From: CAIQPS01 sp963721365
Lineage (GTDB): Bacteria > Actinomycetota > Thermoleophilia > RBG-16-64-13
NCBI GenBank assembly: GCA_963721365.1
Contig: CAVRJE010000020.1
Coordinates: forward strand, 62,001 to 126,000
Length of the DNA: 64,000 nucleotides
Reading direction: 5' to 3'
Under the pieces are notes generated by a model, which searched no databases, was not told where the DNA came from, and worked only from the letters and a program-made list of their open reading frames with translations. Of this stretch, positions 44,706-53,891 are shown in pieces (the first letter of the stretch is position 1; each line of letters starts with the position of its first letter). The translations under genes and the position numbers were made by a program.

Positions 44706-45923
44706 TGTAGCGCAGCCAGCCCCCGCAAGAAGGTCTGACCCTCTTCCTTTCCGACTAGGTCGTGCGCATCCACCCTCTCACGCTGGTACGCGGCAAGCGA
44801 ATCGTAGCTGACCGTGCCCTGCTCGACGACCGACGAAAGATGTATCCCCAGCAGGGCCGTGGGTAGGCCCTGGTAGAGAGCTACCATGCCGTCCGCGTTG
44901 CCCACGTAGTACACGTTCGAGTTGAACACCGCAAAAGCGGCGATGACCAGCGCAAGCACCACCACGACGACGGCCGCGGTGACGATCCACCTACGGCGCG
45001 ACCCGCGGACTTGTCCGCCTGCGTCTTGAGCCGCCGAGGCCGGGTCCGGCGCCGGGCGGGCCCAGATCGGAGGGCGCCGCCCCAACCGGGCGCCCATACC
45101 CAATGCGGGACGCATGAAGCCGGGCACCGAGGACACCTTCTCCTCTCCCCGATCTGCCGGCCCGAGAGTGACGGCGTCGTCGTCCGCTATATCGTCCGGA
45201 GCGGCGTCCGGCCGGTCGTCGGAGACCACGTCCACGACCACGACGGTGACGTTGTCCTCGCCGCCGCCCCCCAAGGCCGCCTGTACGAGGGCGTCCGCCA
45301 CCGCCTGGGGACCGTCGGACCGCAGGAGCACCTCCTCGATCTTCTCGTCGGGCACCATCCCGCTCAGACCGTCGCTGCAGAGCAGAAGTCGATCGCCCGT
45401 CTCCAGACTGATCTCCAGAAGGTCGGGCGTGGCATCGCCGTCGGTCCCCAAGGCCCGGGTGATCACGCTCCGGTGAGGATGGACAGCCGCTTGGGCCGGC
45501 GGTCAACTCACCCCGGCGCACCATCTCGCCCACCCAGGAGTGGTCGTCTGTTAGTTGCCGGAGGGTTCCCTCGCGCAGCAGGTAGGCCCGCGAATCTCCC
45601 ACGTGCCCCAGGATCATCGTGCCGTCATTGAAAAGGGCAGACGTGAGGGTGGTGCCCATGCCGAGAAGACTGGGCTCGGCGACGCTGCGGGCCGCTATGG
45701 AGCCGTTGGCGTCGACGATGGCGTCGCGCAATTCGTCCTTACCCGCGGAACCGGGAGCGAGAGCCACCAACCTCTCGCACGCCATCTGGGAGGCCACTTC
45801 GCCGCCGCGCGCCCCGCCCATGCCGTCGCAGACGACGTAGAGGCCTTTGCGGACCAGGAAGGAGTCTTCGTTGGTCTGCCTGACCAGTCCGCGGTGGCTC
45901 GCGAATCCGGCCGCGAGTCCCAT
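44702..45923 (-). CDS. pstP: PstP/Stp1-type PP2C phosphatase with membrane anchor (one frameshift)
   Basis: This metal-dependent phosphatase reverses PknA/PknB phosphorylation. PP2C motifs: RQTNEDSFLV, VVCDGMGGARGGE, GTTLTSALF, LGHVGDSRAYL, LTDDHSWV, ITRALGTD, LLLCSDGLSGMV and GGEDNVTVVVVD. A Pro/Ala linker, one helix (VTAAVVVVVLALVIAAFAVF) and an extracellular tail follow, as in mycobacterial PstP. One extra base in the GGG at 45493-45495 breaks the frame; removing it gives LTAGQAAVHPHRSVITRALG. The ATG at 45923 overlaps the fhaB stop by one base (TGATG). Confidence 0.93.
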
Positions 45924-46427
45924 CAACGTGCCTCGACTCTGAAAATGGTGTCACCCACCTCGACGCGATCGCCCGGGGATAATAGTGTCGGTTGAGAGAT
46001 GTCCGTACCGTTCACTTGGGTTCCATTCGTGCTGAGGAGATCCTCCGCCAGAAGGCCCGATCCCGTGGCTTCGAACAGGACGTGCTTGGAGGAGACGAAG
46101 GTGTCGTCCAGATGGATGTCCATGTCGGAGGAGCGGCCGGCCAGCGCCGGGAAGCCGGGTGCGAAGGTGAATGTTTCGCCCGGACCGGAGCACTGGGCTC
46201 TTCTCCACCACCAGGCTCCAGACGGCCCCCGCGGCGGGGACCGCTCGCGGGGCCACGGGGGCGGCCACCATGGCCGCGGGCATAGGGGGAGCCGGGTAGG
46301 GTTGTCTGGCCGGCCCGGGAGCGGCAGCGCGCAACTCGCGGGCGGTCGAGCGGATGACCCTGTACAGGAAGAGGTACAGGATGATGAGGAAGATGAACTT
46401 CCCAGCGAGCAGTACTATCTGGAGCAT
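45923..46427 (-). CDS. fhaB: FhaB-type FHA-domain membrane protein (one frameshift)
   Basis: A short protein with one N-terminal helix (LAGKFIFLIILYLFLYRV), a Pro/Ala linker and a C-terminal FHA phosphothreonine-binding domain (DDTFVSSKHVLFE, LLSTNGTQVNG). It matches mycobacterial FhaB/FipA, a PknA/PknB substrate at the division site. An extra base in the CCC at 46179-46181 shifts the frame; removing it gives LRSGETFTFAPGFPALAGR and joins the linker to the FHA domain. Product about 167 residues. Confidence 0.9.
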
Positions 46428-46463
46428 TGGTACTTCATAGGGGGCACGGGCCCAGGCATCGGG

Positions 46464-47285
46464 CTACTTGCTCTCCACCGTCATCCGGCTTTCGCCGATC
46501 GCCACCACGTCCCGAGGCCGCAAGACCGTGCTCGTGACCGGATACCCGTTCACCACGGTCCCATTGGTCGATCCCAGGTCGTCGATCATGAGCCGGCCGT
46601 TGTTCCAGTAGATGGCGGCGTGCATGCGGGAGACGTTGGGGTCGTCGATGCGGAGATCGGCCTCCTTGCCGCGGCCGAGCACCACTCGGCTCTGGGTGAA
46701 CTCCCGGACCCGGTCGCCGGAGGTGATGACGATCACGGCCCGCGCCAAGCCCAACTCCTCGGCCTGCTTGGCGGCGAGGACCTCGGTGCTCGCCGGGTCC
46801 TTCACGTCCGCAGCCCCTGCCGCAGCCGCCCCTACCACGGCCGCCCCTGCCACCGGGGCGGCAGCCACCTGGGCGCCGGCCGGAGCAGATACCGCCGCCG
46901 AGGCCGGCTCGGCCGCCGGCCCCACCCCGGGCTGTCGCGGAGAAGCCTTGTGGGCGAGGATGCCGAAGTAGCCGAGCTCCAGATCCTGGTCGAGCACCAT
47001 CTCCACGGACAGGTCCCCCGGTAGGAGATAGTCCATGTCGTGCGCGTGCTTGGCCAGCTTGCTGGTGAGATCGGCCGTGATCTGCGCCCGTCGAGGGGTC
47101 AGGTTCTGATAGTCCGCGGGGCACAGGTAGACGACATAGCGGCTGCGCGCCCACACCTGACCCCCTCGGGGGACCGTGTGGTCGTCCATCTCTTTGACGA
47201 GTTTGCGCGCCAACTCGGCCGGTTCGACGTGCAGCCTCTTGGGGCTTTTGTCAGCAGGCGCCCCGGCCTTTCGGATGAACCTCAT
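46464..47285 (-). CDS. fhaA: FhaA-type protein: DUF3662 plus FHA domain
   Basis: The N-terminal ~120 residues are the DUF3662 domain (ELARKLVKEMDDHTV, RYVVYLCPADYQNL, LTSKLAKHAHDMDY). An Ala-rich low-complexity linker follows, then a C-terminal FHA domain (VVLGRGKEADLRIDDPNVSR, LGSTNGTVVNG). This is the FhaA architecture; in mycobacteria FhaA binds phosphorylated MviN/MurJ and restrains peptidoglycan synthesis. ATG 47285 has GGAGG eight bases upstream and is preferred over the TTG one codon before. It begins 12 bases after the upstream kinase gene. Confidence 0.94.
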   Translation of the reverse strand: MRFIRKAGAPADKSPKRLHVEPAELARKLVKEMDDHTVPRGGQVWARSRYVVYLCPADYQNLTPRRAQITADLTSKLAKHAHDMDYLLPGDLSVEMVLDQDLELGYFGILAHKASPRQPGVGPAAEPASAAVSAPAGAQVAAAPVAGAAVVGAAAAGAADVKDPASTEVLAAKQAEELGLARAVIVITSGDRVREFTQSRVVLGRGKEADLRIDDPNVSRMHAAIYWNNGRLMIDDLGSTNGTVVNGYPVTSTVLRPRDVVAIGESRMTVESK

Positions 47286-47297
47286 CAATGATTCCTC

Positions 47298-48992
47298 CTA
47301 GAGGGACCCCGCACCCTTGGCCGGGGCGAAAAGGGCAGATAGGAGAGCGATTATAGCGCACGGCACGTATGCGACCAGGAAGAGCCCGATATCCACCGGT
47401 ACGTCGAGGACGAGGATAGGCAGCAGCACGAACCCGGCGAGCAGCGCAATCAAGTAGACGGACGCGCCCCACATGCGCCGTTCACGAGAGGCTCCCAGCA
47501 CGAGGTACAGAGGGAGCGAGAAGAGGGCGAAGAGCAAGATCTGCAGGCTCATCTCGGGCCGGGAATCGAGGAACCGCGCGATCTCTGTGAGCACCGTCCA
47601 GGGCGAAGAGGCGTGCGCGGCGTTCTGCAGCACCGGCCCGGGGCCCGGGGTGAAGGTGTAGGGCAGCATGCTCCACCCCACCAGGCCGGCAGTGATGGCC
47701 AACACCAAGCCGCTGAAGAAGCCGGCGAGGGGTCCCCAACGTCGGAGGAGAAACCCGGCCAGTGGCAGCAGCGCCAAACCCACCCAGACAGTCACCGCGA
47801 GCGGCACGGCTCCCGGCAGCAGGGCGGCCCATTCGCGCCTCCTCCACCGGAGCAGGGCCATGACCAGGATGGCCGGCACCGCGTAGACGACGCCCCACCC
47901 CGCTCCGTAGGCGAATATCGGGGGAGCCAGGACGGCCAGCGCCAGCACGCCGCCTGCGAACGGCCAGAGGAGAGCGAGAAAGGCAGGCACGGCCACGAGC
48001 GGCAGGATCGCTACCTCTGGGTAGAAAGGAGCTCGGGGCAGCAGATAGATGAGCGAGCAGAGCGCGAAACCTCCGGCGGCAACATGGCTTCCCAAATACG
48101 AGAGGCGCTCCTGGTCGGCACGGGGACCGGCGAACCGCCGGCGGACCCGGGTGGCCAGAGTCTCGTAGGCGGAGGGTTCGGGCATGACCTTGGCGGCCTG
48201 CGCCAGCTGCCGCCCGAGCGTAGCGGCGTCCGGGCGCGAGTACCGGTCCAGGACCATCGCTCCCGCCAGAGCGTCGCTGAGGGCTGGAGGCAGGTCCGAG
48301 CGGCCCGCCGAGAGCGGGGGGATGTCCGGCCGCGATACGTCGTGCAGCAGTTCCTGAAGCTTCTTCCCCTGGAATGGACTCTTCCCTGTGAACCCCTCGT
48401 AGAGGGTCAGGGCCAGGGAGTACACGTCGCTGCGGGAATCCACAGCTTTTCCTACCCCCTGTTCCGGCGACATGTACGCGAGCGTCCCCACCAGGTCGCC
48501 GTCGAGCGTGATCGAAGCCCGGTCCTCGAGCAGAGCCACGCCGAAGTCCATCAGCCTGACGTCGATCGAATCGCCGTCGACGAGCATGATGTTCTCGGGC
48601 TTGATGTCCCGGTGGACCACGCCTCGTTTGTGGGCATGCTCGAGAGCGCGGCAGAGCTGGACGCCCGCTTCGAGGATATCGCTGTCGCTCAGCCCCCGGT
48701 CCTGATAGTGCTCGCGCAGAGTCCTTCCCTGGATGTACTCGGTCACGAGCAGGGTCTGGTCGGGCTCTTCGAGGATCTCGTAGACCGTGAGGATGTGGTG
48801 GTGGCTGAGTTTGGCCGCCGCCTGGGCCTCACGGACCACCCGGCCCTCGACGTCGGCCGAACGGGTGACGATCTTGATGGCCACCGGCCTACCCATGACT
48901 TCGTCGTCGGCGAGATAGACGGTGGCGAACGCCCCGCTGCCCAGCTTGCGGACGATCCGGTAGCGATCGTAAAGAAGGGTTGGGTCGACCAT
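47298..48992 (-). CDS. Ser/Thr kinase with a polytopic membrane C-terminus (PknA position)
   Basis: Residues ~1-270 are a complete Hanks kinase: LGSGAFATVYLADD, VAIKIV, HRDIKPENIML, MDFGVALLED, GTLAYMSPEQG. Instead of PASTA domains, the C-terminal ~270 residues form about eight to ten membrane helices (for example FALCSLIYLLP, ILVMALLRW, GFFSGLVLAITAGLVG, SVYLIALLAGFVLLP). It heads the operon, whereas in mycobacteria pknA lies next to pknB at the other end. It could be a PknA replacement or a different sensor kinase. ATG 48992 is chosen because longer readings run into repeat DNA. Product 564 residues. Confidence 0.9.
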   Translation of the reverse strand: MVDPTLLYDRYRIVRKLGSGAFATVYLADDEVMGRPVAIKIVTRSADVEGRVVREAQAAAKLSHHHILTVYEILEEPDQTLLVTEYIQGRTLREHYQDRGLSDSDILEAGVQLCRALEHAHKRGVVHRDIKPENIMLVDGDSIDVRLMDFGVALLEDRASITLDGDLVGTLAYMSPEQGVGKAVDSRSDVYSLALTLYEGFTGKSPFQGKKLQELLHDVSRPDIPPLSAGRSDLPPALSDALAGAMVLDRYSRPDAATLGRQLAQAAKVMPEPSAYETLATRVRRRFAGPRADQERLSYLGSHVAAGGFALCSLIYLLPRAPFYPEVAILPLVAVPAFLALLWPFAGGVLALAVLAPPIFAYGAGWGVVYAVPAILVMALLRWRRREWAALLPGAVPLAVTVWVGLALLPLAGFLLRRWGPLAGFFSGLVLAITAGLVGWSMLPYTFTPGPGPVLQNAAHASSPWTVLTEIARFLDSRPEMSLQILLFALFSLPLYLVLGASRERRMWGASVYLIALLAGFVLLPILVLDVPVDIGLFLVAYVPCAIIALLSALFAPAKGAGSL

Positions 48993-49040
48993 GCGGCCAG
49001 TATATCGCCCGCCCCCGCTAGGCCTCTCCCCTCCTGCTTG

Positions 49041-49116
49041 CCTGCCCGGCGGCACGCATCTCCGCTCCGGCTGCGTTTCACGACTCCTCCCCCGGAGACA
49101 CGTGCCGCCGGGCAGG
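49041..49116. repeat. Inverted-repeat element A (23-bp arms) with conserved core
   Basis: Arms at 49041-49063 and 49094-49116 pair over 23 bases with two adjacent mismatches. The 30-base loop contains GGCTGCGTTTCACGACTCC. The same core, reverse-complemented, sits in the loop of element B, so both belong to one repeat family in opposite orientations. Confidence 0.82.
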
Positions 49117-49401
49117 GGACCATCAGGGACGGGCCTCGCCCACGGGCTGGCCCCCCTCACTTCTTGTCTTCTGCTGAGGCGCACCCACACCGCAGTGCCG
49201 GACACCACCGTTCTGTGCGGGGACAGGCTCAACTCGGCGCGGCGAGTCCGCCTGGGACCTCGGGTCGGAGGAAAGATGAGCCCAGGCAACGAGGTCGGCG
49301 AAGCACCCGGTCGCCTGAAGAGTGTCCTGCGCAAAGAGGTGGGCGTCGCCTAGCCGACCCGTATTTGAAGCCCTTGCGGGGCGGATGTGAGGGGGAGGTG
49401 A

Positions 49402-49473
49402 GCCCAGGCGCCATGCGTCTCCGGAGGAGGAGTCGTGAAACGCAGCCGGGGCGGAGACGCATGGCGCCTGGGC
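49402..49473. repeat. Inverted-repeat element B (perfect 21-bp arms) with the same core
   Basis: Arms at 49402-49422 and 49453-49473 are perfectly complementary over 21 bases. The 30-base loop carries GGAGTCGTGAAACGCAGCC, the reverse complement of the core in element A. The outer arms of A and B differ in sequence, so structure is conserved in the arms and sequence in the core. Confidence 0.85.
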
Positions 49474-49528
49474 CTACTTGCTGGTCAAAACAGGCGCCGC
49501 GAAGGCCATGTTATACTCGGCGGGCTCC

Positions 49529-49615
49529 GGGCGAGTGGCGGAATTGGCAGACGCGCTAGGTTCAGGGTCTAGTGAGCTTACGCTCATGGGGGTTCAAGTC
49601 CCCCCTCGCCCACCA
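49529..49615 (+). tRNA. tRNA-Leu (anticodon CAG)
   Basis: A class II tRNA with acceptor GGGCGAG/CTCGCCC, anticodon stem CTAGG/TCTAG around loop TTCAGGG (anticodon CAG), a long variable arm TGAGCTTACGCTCA, T arm GGGGG-TTCAAGT-CCCCC and an encoded 3' CCA ending at 49615. Confidence 0.97.
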
Positions 49616-49642
49616 TCATTCTTGGCATTTTGGCGCCCGCAT

Positions 49643-50724
49643 ATGGCTGATGTAAATAACGGCGACGCCTTCGAGGACGTTACCCAGGGAGAGCGGAAGA
49701 CGGCGGCAGGGGAAAGTCCTGCCCAAGCCGCTGCTCCGGCTGCTCGTCGTCTTGGCCGCGGTGATCATAGTGGTAGTGGTGATCGTCGTCGCCGTGACCA
49801 GCGCCAGGCAGACGGGCGACGCGGCCGACTACCAGCGGTACATGACCTCGGTCGCCGATCTGCTGGAGCAGTCCGACTCGATCGGCGGCGAGCTCACCAA
49901 GCTGCTGACGAACCCCGGCGACACCAGCCGCAAGGAAATCCAGACCAAGCTCGACCAGTTCGTGGCCAAGTCGGCGGACTTGGAGACTCAGGCCAAGGCG
50001 CTGGAAGTTCCCAAAGAACTCCTCGACCAGAACGTCCACCAGTTCTTCGTTCTGGCCATGACGTTCCGGCACACCGGCTTGGCCGATCTCGAGCCCTCTC
50101 TCATGAACGCCCTCCAGGTGCAGGACACCGCCGTGGCCGCGGAGCAGATCTCGAGAGCCTTGTACTACCTGACCAACTCCGATTTTCTCTACAAGGAGGT
50201 CTTCGTCTCCAAGGCGACGGAGATCGTCAAGGAGAAGAACCTCACCGGCGTGACCGTTCCCAGTTCGCGAATTCCTGAGCGACCCCGATCTGGCGTCCCG
50301 CTCGCAGGCGCAAGAGATAATCGCGCAACTCAAGAGCACCGGGAATCTCCAGGCAGTGCACGGCGTGGCCATCTCCAAGGTCGTGGAGCAGCCCGACGAG
50401 CAGGAGATCAAGAACGGCCAGACCTACAACCTGACGGCCAGCGACGCGCTCACCTTCCTGGTGACCGTTGAAAACCAGGGAAACATGGCCGAGAAGGATG
50501 TCCCGGTGGTGGTCACTCTGGCAACGCAAAATGGAGAACCGCAGAAGATAACGGTGACCATCCCCGAATTGAAGCCTGGGACCGAGGTGACAGCGACGGT
50601 GGAGGGTTTCAACCCTACGCCCTACGGTGAAGTGGCTACGCTGACGGTAGAGGCAGGACCGGTCACCGGCGAAAAGTTCAAAGACAACAACTCGATCGAA
50701 GCCAACGTCATCTTCAAACTCTAG
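49643..50724 (+). CDS. Single-pass membrane protein with coiled region and CARDB-like C-terminal domain (two frameshifts)
   Basis: I do not recognise a named family. The cytoplasmic start is MADVNNGDAFEDVTQGE, followed by one membrane helix rich in Val/Ile (LAAVIIVVVVIVVAV). A helical extracellular region follows (DYQRYMTSVADLLEQSDS, FVAKSADLETQAKALEVPKE), and the C-terminal ~110 residues look like a CARDB-type beta-sandwich (ALTFLVTVENQGNMAEKDV, VTIPELKPGTEVTATVEGF). The frame breaks at the GGGG 49710-49713 (one extra base) and near 50268-50272 (one extra base). It starts 27 bases after tRNA-Leu and is followed closely by a DUF4446 gene, an arrangement suggesting an envelope role. Confidence 0.72.
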
Positions 50725-50733
50725 GGGTACGCT

Positions 50734-51569
50734 TTGAGTCTCGTACAAGGATTCGAAGTCCTTGCGGTACTGGCGCTGGCGCGTGGCCATCGCGGCCGGC
50801 GTCGGCTTGTTCCTGGTCTTCCGGCGCCTCCAGCGCTACCACCGGAACCAGTACGTCATCATGGGGTCGCGAGGCAATGTCGACATCGTCGAGCACGTGG
50901 CGGCGATCGACGACAAGCTGGCCAACGTGCGCGTCGCGCTCGAAGACCTCACTCTAGTGGCCCGCGACCACGACGTCCGCATCGACGGCTCTCTCTCCCG
51001 CATCGGCGTCGTGCGGTTCGACGCGTACCAGGACCTGGGAGGCAGGCAGAGCTCGGCCGTGGCATTTCTGAACAGCCTTGGCAACGGCGTGGTCATCACC
51101 ACCGTGGTGAGCCGCGACTTCGCGCGCATGTACGTGAAGTTGCTCAAAGACGGTGCGGCGGACATCCCTCTGGCGCCGGAGGAGACGGAGGCGGTCGAAC
51201 AGGCGCGAGGCGCCGGACCTTTCACGATCCGTCCTCGGGCAGCGGCGTCCGGCGACGGCTACGCGGCCTGCCCTTGAGGTCGATGCCGCAACGGCTGCCC
51301 TCCTCTCGGCCGGCCTGCCCGGGCGGCGCCCTCTGTCCGACCGGGAAGTGGCCCGTGAGAACCGCCGGCGCAAGCGGCAGGGGTTGCCCCCGGTCGTGGA
51401 GATGGTGACTCCGTCGGCCACCGGCTGGGCGGATCCAGCCACCCCATCGCCCGACGCCGATACACTGGCGGCGGAGTATGTCCGCCAGCGCAAGACTGGA
51501 GCGGGCGGAGTGGGCCTGGAGCCCGGAGAATCGAACGGCGACGGGGACGGCGGTATCGATGGCCTGTGA
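50734..51569 (+). CDS. DUF4446 membrane protein, probably with a disordered C-terminal extension (two frameshifts)
   Basis: The core matches DUF4446: an N-terminal helix (VAIAAGVGLFLVFRRLQRYH), GSRGNVDIVEHVAAI, SRIGVVRFDAYQDLGGRQSS, AVAFLNSLGNGVVITTVVSR and LAPEETEAVEQA. TTG at 50734 gives MSLVQGFEVLAVLALA and shifts frame near 50784, where deleting one base continues into the helix. The core frame then stops at 51277. Another frame with good codon usage runs from about 51262 to 51569 (RPLSDREVARENRRRKRQGL), so a second indel near 51241-51262 probably joins a charged tail. If not, the gene ends at 51277. Function unknown. Confidence 0.68.
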
Positions 51570-52506
51570 CGGAGGCAGCCAGGAGGTGACCCTCTGGCCG
51601 GTCTCGTCGTTGAGCGAGCCTCTGCCGGTGGCCGCGAGAACGATCGGTTTTCTCGGGCCGCCGGGAACATTCACCGAGGTGGCTCTGCGAGCGACGATCG
51701 ACGAAGAGGCGCCTGAGGGGCGAGCCCGGCGCTTCTTGCCGTTCCTTTCCATGCAGGACACGATCGAGGCCGTCTCTACAGGCGAGGTCGACTGCTCGAT
51801 AGTCCCCATCGAGAACTCCATCGAAGGCTCCGTCTCGGCTACGGTGGACATCCTCACGCACGAGATCGACAACCTCCAGATAGTGCGAGAAGTCAGGATC
51901 CCGGTGCGCCACCAGCTCCTCTCAAGGCCGGGGGTGGCGCTGGATGAGATAACCAAAGTCGTCTCACACCCGCATGCGAACGCGCAGTGCCGCAGCTGGC
52001 TGCGCAAGAACCTGCCGGGGCGGGAGATAGAAGCGGCCAACTCCACCGCGAACGCAGTGGAGAGTGTCGCCAAGAGCGATCAGCCGTGGGCGGCGATCGG
52101 CAACCAGCTGGCGGGAACGACCTACGGATGCGTGGTGCTTTCGCCGGACATCGAGGACCACAAAGACAACGAGACGCGTTTTGTCTTCCTGGCCCGCCAG
52201 CGGGAGCGGCAGGACTGGTTCGAACCGTACAAGACGTCGGTCGTCTGCGAGATCGCCAAGGACCAGCCCGGCGCCCTGCTCCTTATCCTTCAGGAGTTCG
52301 CCTTCCGGCGCGTCAACCTGACCAAGATCGAGTCCAGGCCGTCCAAAAGGCGGCTGGGTGATTACATCTTCCTCGTCGATATGGAGGGCAAGGTGGACGA
52401 CGGCCCTGTGGCCGACGCCCTTCGCTGTCTGTACTGCAAACTGCCCCGGCTCACGGTTCTGGGCAGCTATCCTGTGGGTAGGCCGCTCAAGGCTGCTGGG
52501 AAATGA
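51559..52506 (+). CDS. pheA: Prephenate dehydratase with ACT domain
   Basis: Converts prephenate to phenylpyruvate for phenylalanine synthesis. It has GFLGPPGTFTEVALRA, the PIENSIEGSVSATVD segment, VVSHPHANAQCRSWL and NETRFVFLARQ with the catalytic Thr-Arg-Phe. The ACT regulatory domain includes DQPGALLLILQEFAFRRVN and LTKIESRPSKRRLGDYIF, with the ESRP motif for phenylalanine binding. It is a stand-alone dehydratase without chorismate mutase. ATG 51559 is given; GTG 51586 with GGAGG ten bases upstream is an equally plausible start. It lies 110 bases before serS. Confidence 0.94.
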   Translation: MACDGGSQEVTLWPVSSLSEPLPVAARTIGFLGPPGTFTEVALRATIDEEAPEGRARRFLPFLSMQDTIEAVSTGEVDCSIVPIENSIEGSVSATVDILTHEIDNLQIVREVRIPVRHQLLSRPGVALDEITKVVSHPHANAQCRSWLRKNLPGREIEAANSTANAVESVAKSDQPWAAIGNQLAGTTYGCVVLSPDIEDHKDNETRFVFLARQRERQDWFEPYKTSVVCEIAKDQPGALLLILQEFAFRRVNLTKIESRPSKRRLGDYIFLVDMEGKVDDGPVADALRCLYCKLPRLTVLGSYPVGRPLKAAGK

Positions 52507-52616
52507 CAACGCATGGCGCCGCCCAGCGCGATCCGGCGGCCGAGGTTTCGTCTTCCAGCGGCCTCCCAGCGTCCGCTTCGCGGCCCTAGAAGTCCCCATA
52601 TCCGAGGAGAGTGCCG

Positions 52617-53891
52617 GTGCTCGATATCAGACTTATCCGGAACGAGCCCGACATGGTGCGCGCCGCCCTCCGCCGCCGCGGACCGCATGCGGAAGCCGCC
52701 CTCGATACGCTGCTCGAGCTCGACCGCACGCGGCGGGAGGTGCTGACGGCTGTCGAGGAGAAGCGGGGCCTCCGCAACATCGTGAGCGAGGAGATAGCGC
52801 AGGCCAAGCGCAACAAGGAGGACGCCTCCGCCAAGATCGACGCGATGCGCGCGGTCGGCGAGGAGATCAAGGAACTGGAAGTCCGGCTCAAGGACACCGA
52901 AGCGGCGCTCGAGGCCGAACTCCTGCAGGTCCCCAACCTGCCCGAGCCGTCGGCGCCGGCCGGAGGCGAGGAAGACTCCGTCGTCATGCACACGTGGGGG
53001 GAGCCCCGCGCCTTCTCGTTCTCACCGAAGGACCACCTGGACCTGGCCGCCCAGTCCGACATGATCGACATGGAACGGGGCGCCCGCACCTCCGGCAGCC
53101 GGTTCGCCTATCTCAAGGGCGACCTGGTGTTTCTCCAGTTCGCCCTGGTGCAGTACGCGCTGCAGAAGCTGGCCGGCAAGGGCTTTCGCCCGGTGATCGT
53201 GCCGGTGCTCGTGCGCGACGAGGCCATGTACGGCACCGGCTTCTTCCCCACCGACATGCAGCAGGTCTACCGGATCGAGGCGGATGGCCTGAACCTGGTG
53301 GGAACCTCGGAGGTGCCGCTCGCGGCTCTGCACATGGACGAGATCCTGGACGAAGCCGAGCTGCCGGTCCGCTACGTCGGCTATTCCAGTTGCTTCCGCA
53401 GAGAGGCCGGGGCGGCAGGCAAGGACACCCGGGGTATCTTCCGCGTCCACCAGTTCGACAAAGTGGAGATGTTCAGCTTCTGCACTCCGGACAGGTCTCC
53501 GGAGGAACACGACTTCATGCGCTCGGTGGAGGAGGAGATCCTGCAGGAACTGGGCCTCCCCTACCGGGCGGTCAACATCGCCGCGGGCGACCTCGGCGCG
53601 CCGGCCGCCAAGAAGTACGACCTGGAAGCGTGGCTGCCCACCCAGGAGCGATACCGGGAGGTCACCTCCTGCTCCAACTGCACCGACTACCAGGCACGGC
53701 GGCTGAAGGTCCGCGCCAAGGGCGAGCGGGGCGGGCCGTATCTGCTGCACACGCTCAACGGCACGGTGGTGGCCGTGGGTCGGACCATGATCGCCATCAT
53801 GGAGAACTACCAGACCGAGGAGGGGAAGATCGAGGCGCCTGCCGTGCTTAGACCCTTCCTGCCTGCCGGCAAGGAGGTGCTCGGCGGATGA
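52617..53891 (+). CDS. serS: Seryl-tRNA synthetase
   Basis: Charges tRNA-Ser. The N-terminal long antiparallel coiled coil (residues ~30-105, rich in Glu/Arg/Lys) precedes the class II catalytic core, with motif 2 YSSCFRREAGAAGKDTRGIFRVHQF and motif 3 LNGTVVAVGRTMIAIMENYQ. GTG 52617 is chosen because GAGGAG lies seven bases upstream and the protein then begins VLDIRLIRNEPD as in the family; GTG 52611 is too close to the ribosome site. The stop overlaps pncA (ATGA). Confidence 0.97.
   Translation: MLDIRLIRNEPDMVRAALRRRGPHAEAALDTLLELDRTRREVLTAVEEKRGLRNIVSEEIAQAKRNKEDASAKIDAMRAVGEEIKELEVRLKDTEAALEAELLQVPNLPEPSAPAGGEEDSVVMHTWGEPRAFSFSPKDHLDLAAQSDMIDMERGARTSGSRFAYLKGDLVFLQFALVQYALQKLAGKGFRPVIVPVLVRDEAMYGTGFFPTDMQQVYRIEADGLNLVGTSEVPLAALHMDEILDEAELPVRYVGYSSCFRREAGAAGKDTRGIFRVHQFDKVEMFSFCTPDRSPEEHDFMRSVEEEILQELGLPYRAVNIAAGDLGAPAAKKYDLEAWLPTQERYREVTSCSNCTDYQARRLKVRAKGERGGPYLLHTLNGTVVAVGRTMIAIMENYQTEEGKIEAPAVLRPFLPAGKEVLGG

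Larger units (their letters stand above)
48993..49528. other. Gene-free region with two related inverted repeats
   Basis: No coding region is credible here; open frames are translations of the repeats. It contains two long hairpins (49041-49116 and 49402-49473) that share a conserved inner sequence in opposite orientation. It should also hold the promoter for the minus-strand kinase operon and for the tRNA-Leu at 49529. Confidence 0.6.

Noticed and set aside
49041..49473. Integron attC sites or a CRISPR array
   Set aside because: The elements lack the R/L boxes of attC, there are only two in opposite orientation, and there is no regular spacer pattern or cas/intI gene. I saw no CRISPR array anywhere in the window.
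49478..49600. Protein-coding frame through tRNA-Leu
   Set aside because: It runs across a complete tRNA cloverleaf; the real gene starts at 49643 after the tRNA.
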